This document shows, one piece after another, positions 1 to 5,012 of a stretch of 5,538 nucleotides of DNA (positions within the stretch are counted from its first letter, which is position 1; every line of letters starts with the position of its first letter). The notes under the pieces are model-generated. The model saw nothing but the letters and a program-made list of their open reading frames with translations, did no database searches and was not told the DNA's origin. This DNA is from Acidobacteriota bacterium (GTDB lineage Bacteria > Acidobacteriota > Polarisedimenticolia > Polarisedimenticolales > Polarisedimenticolaceae): the NCBI GenBank assembly GCA_011773795.1, contig WVWW01000257.1, positions 718 to 6,255 on the forward strand, read 5' to 3'. The position numbers and the translations under genes were made by a program.

Positions 1-74
1 TTCTTGCAACCGAGCCGCTTGGAGTGGGACTCGCGGCCGTTACGGCTACTTCCCCCGGCTTTCTTGTGAGCCAT
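1..74 (-). CDS. rpmA: 50S ribosomal protein L27, N-terminal part (cut by window edge)
   Basis: This is the first 24 codons of ribosomal protein L27, running off the window. L27 is a large-subunit protein whose N-terminal tail reaches toward the peptidyl transferase centre. The visible residues begin MAHKKAGGSSRNGR and continue with ESHSKRLGCK, which matches the highly conserved L27 start; the C-terminal part is not visible. The ATG is supported by a GGAG ribosome-binding site seven bases upstream. There is no N-terminal extension of the kind that is cleaved off in Firmicutes. The gene lies 22 bases after the rplU stop codon, so the two are almost certainly cotranscribed in the usual L21-L27 order. 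Identification is firm despite the short fragment. Confidence 0.95.
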   Translation of the reverse strand, partial: MAHKKAGGSSRNGRESHSKRLGCK

Positions 75-96
75 CGATGATCTCCAATCCCAGGGG

Positions 97-411
97 TCAG
101 CCGTCGATCGATTCGATCTTGACCGCGGTGTAGTTCTGGCGGTGCCCCATTCGCCGCCGGTTCGAGTTCTGTCGAGGTTTGTAGGTGAAGATGCGGATCT
201 TCTTGGCCCGGCCTTGCTCGACGATCGAGCCCTGGACCTTGGCTCCCTCGACGGCCGGGGAACCGACCTGCGCCTTTTCGCCCTCGCCGACCATGAGGAC
301 GCGATCGAAGACGACTTTGGAGCCGACGTCGCCGTCGAGCGTCTCGACACGAACCAGGTCGCCGACCTGGACGCGCATTTGTTTGCCGCCTGTCTCGATG
401 ACCGCGTACAT
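97..411 (-). CDS. rplU: 50S ribosomal protein L21
   Basis: Complete L21, a large-subunit protein that binds 23S rRNA. Its 104 residues match the usual family length. The N-terminus MYAVIETGGKQ and the basic C-terminal stretch YKPRQNSNRRRMGHRQNYT followed by AVKI are the family signatures, the latter being the RNA-binding region. The ATG is preceded by GGAG nine bases upstream, and AAGG directly abuts the start codon. A near-ideal promoter lies 35 bases upstream of the start codon, so rplU appears to head its own transcript with rpmA rather than depending on the mglBA transcript. No leader hairpin or autoregulatory structure is evident in the short leader. Confidence 0.98.
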   Translation of the reverse strand: MYAVIETGGKQMRVQVGDLVRVETLDGDVGSKVVFDRVLMVGEGEKAQVGSPAVEGAKVQGSIVEQGRAKKIRIFTYKPRQNSNRRRMGHRQNYTAVKIESIDG

Positions 412-445
412 CCTTGCTCACTCCGCGAGGTGTGGGAAAGCGAGC

Positions 446-473
446 ATTATAGACGCCGACCCGGGGCTGTCAA
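446..473 (-). promoter_or_regulatory. Consensus sigma-70-type promoter for rplU-rpmA
   Basis: On the minus strand a perfect TTGACA box (468-473) and a perfect TATAAT box (446-451) are separated by 16 bases. This is a housekeeping-sigma promoter at its textbook consensus, with a spacer one base shorter than the optimum of 17. Transcription would start near 438-440, giving a leader of under 30 bases before the rplU ATG. Such strength fits a ribosomal protein operon. A second TTGACA (494-499), 26 bases upstream, has no matching -10 box at usual spacing. Confidence 0.88.
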
Positions 474-528
474 GAGCGCCGCAACGCATCTGCTGTCAAC
501 GGTTTAGGCTTGGCGAGAAGGCCCTGAA

Positions 529-1113
529 TCAGCGGCTCTTGAGGTCCTTGAGGACGAGCTTGATGATCGCCTTCAGCGTCTCGAAAACGCCCTCGCCGGT
601 CGTCGCCACCGCTTCGAAGACCGGTTCGTCCTTGACGCGGAGCGCCCTCTCCAGCTCGGCCAGTGCGACGGCCGAGGGTAGATCGCGCTTGTTCAGCTGG
701 AGCGCGTACGGCATGTTCGCCAGGTCATATCCCTGTTCCTTGAGGTTCTCACGCAGGTTGGTCACCGCCTCGACGTTGGCGTCCATCCGCGCTTCCTGCG
801 AGTCGGCGACGAACACCACCCCGTCGACCCCCTTCAGGATCAGCTTGCGGGAGGCGTCGTAGAACACCTGTCCGGGAACCGTGTACAGGTGGAAGCGCGT
901 CCGGAAGCCGCGGATCGTGCCCAGCTCGATGGGCAGGAAGTCGAAGAACAGCGTGCGCTCGGTCTCGGTGGCCAGCGAGATCAGCTTGCCCTTCGCGTCC
1001 TGCCGCGTCTTGTCGTGGATCCACTGGATGTTGGTCGTCTTGCCGCACAGCCCGGGACCGTAGTAGACGATCTTGCAGTTGATCTCGCGCGCGGCGTAGT
1101 TGATGAACGACAT
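529..1113 (-). CDS. mglA: MglA, Ras-like small GTPase of cell polarity
   Basis: MglA is a cytoplasmic Ras-superfamily GTPase. In Myxococcus xanthus its GTP form sits at the leading pole and directs gliding and type IV pilus motility. The 194 residues here nearly equal the 195 I recall for that protein. Visible motifs are the P-loop GPGLCGKT (19-26), the switch I segment with TERTLFFDF (51-59, including Arg53 and Thr54), TVPGQ (78-82), where the usual Ras DxxG Asp is Thr as is typical of MglA, with the catalytic Gln82, and the base-binding NKRD (141-144). The start is supported by GGGAG six bases upstream. It lies 15 bases after mglB and surely shares its transcript. All catalytic residues are present, so an active GTPase is expected. 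The biological output (gliding, pili or another polar process) cannot be read from this window. Confidence 0.96.
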   Translation of the reverse strand: MSFINYAAREINCKIVYYGPGLCGKTTNIQWIHDKTRQDAKGKLISLATETERTLFFDFLPIELGTIRGFRTRFHLYTVPGQVFYDASRKLILKGVDGVVFVADSQEARMDANVEAVTNLRENLKEQGYDLANMPYALQLNKRDLPSAVALAELERALRVKDEPVFEAVATTGEGVFETLKAIIKLVLKDLKSR

Positions 1114-1128
1114 CGCGTTCTCCCGCCG

Positions 1129-1608
1129 CTACCCGAACAAAGCGTCGATATCCTCATCGGATATCTCCGCGAACCCGGCAGCCGATACGGTCGCCGTCGG
1201 TTTACCGTCTTTCTGGTTTCGCTCGAGGATCTCCTGGACGGCCCGCTCGAGCGCCGGCACGTACTGCTGCGTGCGCAACCGGACGAGACCGAGGGACGAT
1301 TCCTCGCCGAAGATGGTCAACAAGATCGCCTTCTCGCCGACCTGGGCGATGTGCAGGCTGTGCTGCGCACCCTCGTGGAACAGGGTCGAGAACCGGGTCT
1401 CCCCGATCAGGGCGGACAGGCCCTCCGTGGCCGCGACCGCACCGGCCGTCAGAGAGGCCAGGCTCGTCGTGTCCATCTGCATGTTGCCGGCGGACGCGAT
1501 CTGGGGGCCGGACTTGTCCACGAGGAACACGTAGGACGCGTTCGACTCGGACAAGATCGTTTCGAGTATCTTCCCGAAGACCTTGTGATCGGTTTCCAGA
1601 ATGACCAT
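1129..1608 (-). CDS. mglB: MglB, Roadblock/LC7 GTPase-activating protein for MglA
   Basis: MglB is a homodimeric Roadblock/LC7 protein that stimulates GTP hydrolysis by MglA and marks the lagging pole in M. xanthus. The 159 residues equal the length I recall for that protein. Recognisable segments are VFLVDKSG (27-34), the Roadblock core DTTSLASLTAGAVAA (46-60), FHEGAQHSL (77-85) and SLGLVRLR (105-112). The C-terminus FAEISDEDIDALFG (146-159) matches the conserved tail that contacts MglA in structural studies of the Myxococcus complex. A variable linker (about 128-144) joins the core to this tail. The ATG has only a modest GGGG-type ribosome site. The gene is separated from recR by 121 bases with a possible promoter, and is followed directly by its partner mglA. 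Confidence 0.95.
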   Translation of the reverse strand: MVILETDHKVFGKILETILSESNASYVFLVDKSGPQIASAGNMQMDTTSLASLTAGAVAATEGLSALIGETRFSTLFHEGAQHSLHIAQVGEKAILLTIFGEESSLGLVRLRTQQYVPALERAVQEILERNQKDGKPTATVSAAGFAEISDEDIDALFG

Positions 1609-1680
1609 CGAGGTTACCCCGGCCCCAGGCGAAAAAGCGCCGGAATCGGCACACTCCCGCCACCGGGGACCAGCGCTAAA

Positions 1681-1708
1681 TGTATAGGCGTGGAAACGGC
1701 AGGGGCAA
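1681..1708 (-). promoter_or_regulatory. Possible promoter for mglBA
   Basis: In the recR-mglB gap the minus strand has TTGCCC (1703-1708) and TATACA (1681-1686) separated by 16 bases, each matching four of six consensus positions. It would give a leader of about 65-70 bases before mglB. That leader contains a weak stem of GGCG and CGCC around a loop of mostly T's (1628-1641). The match is moderate. The gap between recR and mglB, against four-base overlaps or spacings of 15-22 bases elsewhere, is the stronger argument that a separate promoter lies here. Confidence 0.4.
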
Positions 1709-1729
1709 GTTGGGCCGTCAGGACCGCGA

Positions 1730-2329
1730 CTAATAGGACCTGCGGCCTTCCATGGCCCGCCGCAGGGTCAGATCGTCGGTGTATTCGAGGTCCCCGCCGG
1801 CCGGCAGTCCCTGCGCCAGTCGGGTCACCGCCACGCCGACCGGCTGCAGCAGGCGGGCGATGTAGACGGCGGTCGCCTCCCCCTCGACGTTGGGGTTGGT
1901 CGCCAGGATGACTTCACGAAAGTCGCCCTCGTGGATCCGGGTCACGAGCTCGCGGATGCGCAGCTCGTCGGGGCCGACGTCCTTGAGCGGCGACAGGGAG
2001 CCGCCGAGGACGTGGTAGACGCCCTGGTAGACCCCGGTTCGTTCCAACGCGACCAGGTTCGTGGGCTCCTCGACCACGCATAGCAAGGCTTGATCCCGCC
2101 GCGTGTCCGAGCAGACCGGGCAGAGCTCTTCGTCGGAGAGATTGAAGCACCTGGAGCACAAACCGATCTTGTCGCGCAGCTCCAGGATCGCCTGTCCCAG
2201 GGAAGCCACCTCCTCCGGCGCGAGCTTGAGCAGGTGGAACGCGAGGCGCTGGGCGGTCTTGCGTCCGACGCTGGGCAACTTGCTCAGCTCGTAGACGACG
2301 CGTTCGATCGGTGGAGCCAGGTGCTTCAC
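1730..2329 (-). CDS. recR: Recombination mediator protein RecR
   Basis: RecR acts with RecO (and RecF) to load RecA onto SSB-coated single-stranded gaps. The 199 residues are the standard length. In order they show an N-terminal helix-hairpin-helix around LSKLPSVGRKTAQRLAFHLL (15-34), a four-cysteine zinc finger (C58, C61, C70, C73), a Toprim domain from about residue 81 with CVVEEPTN (84-91) and ATNPNVEGEATA, and the C-terminal signature GLPAGGDLEYTD. I choose the GTG at 2327-2329 because the protein then begins VKHLAPPIER, as RecR proteins do. The frame stays open upstream, but that extension only reads through ebfC and dnaX in a wrong frame. The GTG overlaps the ebfC stop as GTGA, implying translational coupling. 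No convincing terminator follows the stop. Confidence 0.97.
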   Translation of the reverse strand: MKHLAPPIERVVYELSKLPSVGRKTAQRLAFHLLKLAPEEVASLGQAILELRDKIGLCSRCFNLSDEELCPVCSDTRRDQALLCVVEEPTNLVALERTGVYQGVYHVLGGSLSPLKDVGPDELRIRELVTRIHEGDFREVILATNPNVEGEATAVYIARLLQPVGVAVTRLAQGLPAGGDLEYTDDLTLRRAMEGRRSY

Positions 2330-2625
2330 TGGAACCCGGGCAGGTTCATCCCCGGCGCCAACCCCTGGGTCAGCTGCTGGACTTCCGCGTCCACCTTGCG
2401 TCCCGCCTCGTTGAATGCGGCGACGAGCAGGTCTTCCAGAAGCTCCGGGTCGTCCGGCGTGATCGCATCCGCGCCGAGCTTGACTCCGAGGACTTCCTTG
2501 CGCCCGTTCATGCGCACCGTGACGACCTCGCCACCCGAGGAGGCCTCGACCTCGAGGGTGTCCATCTCCTGCTGCAGCTTGGACTGCATCTTCTGCAGGT
2601 CCTTCATCATCTTCCCGATGTTCAT
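2326..2625 (-). CDS. ebfC: YbaB/EbfC family nucleoid-associated protein
   Basis: A 99-residue member of the YbaB/EbfC family: small dimeric DNA-binding proteins, encoded next to dnaX and recR in many bacteria. The protein shows the family layout: an N-terminal amphipathic helix rich in Met, Lys and Gln (MNIGKMMKDLQKMQSKLQQ), a central strand region with SGGEVVTVRMNG (30-41), and a DPELLEDLLVAAFNEA helix (59-74), ending in a Gly, Met and Pro-rich tail. Its ATG overlaps the dnaX TGA as ATGA, and a strong GGAGG ribosome site lies seven bases upstream (2633-2637) within the dnaX coding region. Its cellular role (nucleoid organisation, or assisting RecR or DnaX) is inferred from the family and neighbours. 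Confidence 0.95.
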   Translation of the reverse strand: MNIGKMMKDLQKMQSKLQQEMDTLEVEASSGGEVVTVRMNGRKEVLGVKLGADAITPDDPELLEDLLVAAFNEAGRKVDAEVQQLTQGLAPGMNLPGFQ

Positions 2626-4349
2626 TCCTGATCCTCCACGTCGGCCGCGGGTTCTGGGGTGGCCACTTCGAGCGGGCGAATGTCGACGACCTGGGCGCCG
2701 AATTCCCGCAGCAACTTCTTGACGCCGGGCTCGCTGCGCGCCTGTTCGAGCAACTCGTCCCGTCCCGGCCTGGCTCGTGCCCGCGTCTTCGGCTTCGACG
2801 CTGCGGTCTCCGGCGCAACCGTGTCGGGCGCGGCCGGCTTCGGCGGGGCGGGTTGCTCCGCCGTCGCCTCCGGGCCGCCGTCCGACTCGATGCGGATGTT
2901 GACCTGGGCGCCGCTGATTCGTTCCGCCGCCTGCCGCAGCAGGTCGACGGTTTCCGCGTCGCGTAGTCGTTCCGCGACGACCGCGTCTTCCTTTCCGAAA
3001 CTGACCACCAATGCCTGTCCGTCGAGCAGGATCGCGTTGGCCTGTTCCAGGATCGCGCCGATCATGGGCTGCTTGTCGTGCACGGCTTCGATCAGTCTGG
3101 CGGCGGGGTCAGCGGTTGCCGCGGGGTTTTTTTTTTGCGGCTGCGGCTTCGGGTCGGCTGCCGGGGCACGCCTCGCACGCGGGGTCGGCGCTGCGGAGAC
3201 GGTCGGTCTCGACGCTGCACGTCCACCCGCGAGGGACTGCAGGACGTCTTCGATCGGTTTGACGCTGCCGAGACCGGCGAGCCGGATCAATGCCGCCTCG
3301 AAGACGAACCGCGGCCGGCTCGACGAGCGCAACGCGTACTCGAGGTCCGCCAGCATCTGGAACGCTCGGGTGAGGTCTTCGACACCGAGGCCCTCGGCCG
3401 CCTCGCGCAGCGCGGCGGCTTCCTCGCTCGAACGGGAGACGAGGTCATCACCCTCGGGTACGGCACGGATCAACAACAGGTCCCGGAGACAGGCGACGAG
3501 CTCGTTCCAGAAGGGCAGCAGGTCGTGGCCCTCGTCGATGACGCCATCGAGGACTTGCAGCATCATCCCGGCATCCCGCGTGGCGAGCCCGCGCAACCAC
3601 TGGATCAGCACCTCGGCACGCACGCCTCCGAGCAACCTCAGCAGATCCTCGTCCTGGACGTTCTGCCCGCAAAAGGCGAGAACGCGCTCGAGGACGGACA
3701 GCGAGTCGCGCACCGAGCCTTCGCCCGCGCGGGCGATGCGCTCCAGCCCGGAATCCGAGACGTCGATGGACTCGGCAGTGCACACCCGACGGAGATGTTC
3801 GGTCAGCTCACGGGTCCCGACGCGGCGGAACTCGAACACCTGACAGCGCGACAGGATCGTCGGTAACAACTTCCCGATTTCCGTCGTCGCCAGGATGAAG
3901 AGGACGTTGGGCGGCGGCTCCTCCAGGGTCTTCAGCAACGCGTTGAACGACGCCTTGGAGAGCATGTGCGCTTCGTCGATGATCAGGATCTTGTAGCGGT
4001 CGCGGACCGGCGCGTAGGAGACGACCTCCAGCAGCTCGCGCGTCTGCTCGACCTTGGTCCGCGATGCGGCGTCGATCTCCATGACGTCCATCGAGCGGCT
4101 CGCGGCGATCTCGGTGCAGGCATCGCATTCGCTGCACGGCGACGTGGTGGGTCCGTTGACACAGTTGAGGCACTTCGCGAGGATCCGCGCGACGGTCGTC
4201 TTGCCTGTCCCGCGCAGGCCGGCGAACACGTAGGCGTGGGCGAGCCGTCCGGACTCGATCGCGTTCATCAGTGTCTTGGAGACATGCTTCTGGCCGACGA
4301 GCTCGTCGAAGTCGGCCGGTCTCCATTTGCGCGCGAGGACCTGATACAT
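2622..4349 (-). CDS. dnaX: DNA polymerase III clamp-loader subunit tau (and probably gamma)
   Basis: DnaX is the ATPase of the clamp loader that places the beta sliding clamp on DNA. The 575 residues open with YQVLARKWRP and show Walker A GLRGTGKTT (44-52), a zinc site (C63, C72, C75, C78), Walker B ILIIDEAH (121-128), sensor-type ATTE (154-157) and the SRC arginine-finger motif (167-169). Domains I-III end near residue 375. A Pro/Ala-rich linker (about 375-415) follows, then a C-terminal region that in tau proteins binds polymerase and helicase. The start is fixed by a TAG two codons upstream in frame; the ribosome site is weak. In the linker a run of ten A's (codons 405-408) suggests slippage yielding a gamma form of about 413 residues. 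It starts 36 bases after ffs and overlaps ebfC by four bases. Confidence 0.97.
   Translation of the reverse strand: MYQVLARKWRPADFDELVGQKHVSKTLMNAIESGRLAHAYVFAGLRGTGKTTVARILAKCLNCVNGPTTSPCSECDACTEIAASRSMDVMEIDAASRTKVEQTRELLEVVSYAPVRDRYKILIIDEAHMLSKASFNALLKTLEEPPPNVLFILATTEIGKLLPTILSRCQVFEFRRVGTRELTEHLRRVCTAESIDVSDSGLERIARAGEGSVRDSLSVLERVLAFCGQNVQDEDLLRLLGGVRAEVLIQWLRGLATRDAGMMLQVLDGVIDEGHDLLPFWNELVACLRDLLLIRAVPEGDDLVSRSSEEAAALREAAEGLGVEDLTRAFQMLADLEYALRSSSRPRFVFEAALIRLAGLGSVKPIEDVLQSLAGGRAASRPTVSAAPTPRARRAPAADPKPQPQKKNPAATADPAARLIEAVHDKQPMIGAILEQANAILLDGQALVVSFGKEDAVVAERLRDAETVDLLRQAAERISGAQVNIRIESDGGPEATAEQPAPPKPAAPDTVAPETAASKPKTRARARPGRDELLEQARSEPGVKKLLREFGAQVVDIRPLEVATPEPAADVEDQE
3109..3137 (-). 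promoter_or_regulatory. Probable dnaX slippage/frameshift site (tau to gamma)
   Basis: The dnaX coding strand carries CAA AAA AAA AAC, ten consecutive A's (3127-3136), which contains an in-frame A AAA AAA heptamer of the kind that permits -1 slippage. After a -1 ribosomal shift, or insertion of one A by RNA polymerase, the new frame reads K-P-R-G-N-R and stops at TGA (3109-3111), giving about 413 residues. The +1 frame stops at TGA (3092-3094), giving about 418. Four C's after the run sits a small hairpin (GCGG, loop CAA, CCGC; 3112-3122). No Shine-Dalgarno-like stimulator is visible upstream. Slippage in dnaX is known in E. coli (ribosomal) and Thermus (transcriptional, at a long A run); which applies here is unknown. 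Confidence 0.8.
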
Positions 4350-4385
4350 CGCCTATAGCATCCCACACGTCAGGCGGAAACTGAT

Positions 4386-4488
4386 GGGGCCCAAGTGGAC
4401 CTGCGGCACCTGCGATGATTCGCTTACCGTTGCTCCCTTCCGGGCCTGGCGGGGTTCACGAGACCGCAGTGCACAGGGCTTGGGCCCC
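4386..4488 (-). ncRNA. ffs: Signal recognition particle RNA (4.5S type)
   Basis: This 103-base RNA binds Ffh and targets nascent membrane proteins to the FtsY receptor. The ends form a perfect ten-base-pair helix (GGGGCCCAAG with CTTGGGCCCC). The apical part carries the conserved Ffh-binding core, with CCAGGCCCGGAAGGGAGCA read on the minus strand, capped by a GGAA tetraloop (4438-4441). The size corresponds to the short bacterial form without an Alu domain. The exact ends are inferred from the terminal helix. It lies 36 bases before dnaX with no clear terminator between, so some dnaX mRNA may arise by read-through. A promoter directly upstream could not be identified with confidence. Confidence 0.93.
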
Positions 4489-4659
4489 GCAAAGAAATGG
4501 TCGTGGCGATAAACAGCACCTAAGACCTTACCGGGACTCCGTTCAAGACTCATCAATTGCTGCAATGTCCTTGGCACGTGAGTCTTTCCCGTAGGTCGGC
4601 TTAATCCTCGCGCCTACAAATCGTCCCCAGAACTGTTGAGCTCCGGGGTACAGGACTCT
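4489..4659. other. Spacer between tRNA-Ser(GGA) and ffs
   Basis: These 171 bases hold no credible gene and look less GC-rich than the surroundings. Besides the hairpin listed separately, I see a short perfect inverted repeat, ATTGC-T-GCAAT (4556-4566), and a GTAGG...CCTAC inverted repeat on the minus strand (about 4591-4617). The ffs promoter ought to lie near 4495-4530, but only weak matches are present there. Apparent reading frames across it are unlikely to be real. Confidence 0.6.
4625..4648 (-). terminator. Hairpin after tRNA-Ser(GGA), possible terminator or processing stem
   Basis: As minus-strand RNA, CCCCGGAGCU and AGUUCUGGGG form a ten-base-pair stem around a CAAC loop, eleven bases past the tRNA CCA end. 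Two of the pairs are G-U, and on the plus strand these become A-C mismatches, so the structure favours minus-strand transcription. The bases that follow (ACGATTTGT) are only weakly U-rich, so it is not a classic intrinsic terminator; it could be a weak terminator or a 3'-processing stem. Confidence 0.5.
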
Positions 4660-4747
4660 TGGCGGAGAGAGTGGGATTCGAACCCACGGTACGTTGCCGC
4701 ACACACGCTTTCCAAGCGTGCACCTTAAGCCACTCGGTCATCTCTCC
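4660..4747 (-). tRNA. tRNA-Ser, anticodon GGA
   Basis: A complete 88-base type II serine tRNA including encoded CCA. The acceptor stem GGAGAGA pairs with TCTCTCC, and the discriminator is G as expected for serine. The anticodon stem CACGC/GCGTG holds the loop TTGGAAA with anticodon GGA (4711-4713), reading UCC and UCU. A long variable arm (GTGCG with CGTAC around GCAA) and the T-arm GTGGG-TTCGAAT-CCCAC complete the fold. It follows tRNA-Ser(CGA) by 161 bases. No strong separate promoter is visible between the two, so cotranscription is possible. Confidence 0.97.
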
Positions 4748-4888
4748 GTGCTTGCCTTACCTCCGACCGGCCGTCGGCACGGCGTCGTTGTCCAAGAGTC
4801 GCGATTGTTCCGGTGTCGCTTGGATGCGGTTCTTTCCCGCAGGTTCGCGTCGGCCTCGCCGCGGCAAACCGCCCCCGGGCTCCTGCCG

Positions 4889-4903
4889 CCGGCGTGGCGC
4901 CGG
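4889..4903 (-). other. Short GC hairpin after tRNA-Ser(CGA)
   Basis: A perfect six-base-pair inverted repeat (CCGGCG, loop CCA, CGCCGG on the minus strand) begins five bases after the CCA end of tRNA-Ser(CGA). It is not followed by a T-tract in the direction of transcription, so it is more likely a 3'-processing or stability stem than an intrinsic terminator. In very GC-rich DNA a stem of this size can also occur by chance. Confidence 0.35.
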
Positions 4904-4908
4904 ACTTT

Positions 4909-5001
4909 TGGCGGAGAGGGTGGGATTCGAACCCACGTGCCGCCTCACGGCGACTAAGCGCTTTCGAGGCGCCCCCGTTATGACCACTTCGGTACCTCTC
5001 C
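4909..5001 (-). tRNA. tRNA-Ser, anticodon CGA
   Basis: A complete 93-base type II serine tRNA with encoded CCA. The acceptor stem GGAGAGG pairs perfectly with CCTCTCC and the discriminator is G. The anticodon loop CTCGAAA carries CGA (4964-4966), reading UCG, a codon favoured in GC-rich genomes. The anticodon stem GGCGC/GCGCT closes with one G-U pair. A long variable arm with a CGCC/GGCG stem and the T-arm GTGGG-TTCGAAT-CCCAC follow. Its 5' end is only 11 bases from the tadA stop codon, so it is either processed from the tadA transcript or has a promoter inside tadA. Confidence 0.97.
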
Positions 5002-5012
5002 GTCGAAGATTC

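Noticed and set aside
474..528. Possible terminator after mglA
   Set aside because: I looked for a stem with a T-run in the bases following the mglA stop and found only broken, short pairings with no T-tract.
889..1911. 340-codon plus-strand open frame across mglA, mglB and recR
   Set aside because: It is antisense to three well-recognised genes, rich in Arg, Gly and Pro as expected of shadow frames in GC-rich DNA, and resembles no protein family I know.
2330..2818. N-terminal extension of recR to 362 codons
   Set aside because: The extra residues are Arg/Pro-rich and read through ebfC and the end of dnaX in the wrong frame. RecR proteins are about 200 residues and begin at the GTG chosen.
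2659..3866. Two long plus-strand open frames antisense to dnaX
   Set aside because: Low-complexity Ser/Arg/Ala-rich translations that mirror dnaX codons; no domain or ribosome site seen. The poly-Phe stretch is just the antisense of the A run.
4350..4360. Extended -10-like TGCTATAGG immediately before the dnaX ATG
   Set aside because: The start codon is only three bases downstream, so transcription would begin inside or after the ATG; it cannot serve as the dnaX promoter.
4353..4577. 74-codon minus-strand frame upstream of dnaX
   Set aside because: It lies across the SRP RNA gene; the coding look is accidental.
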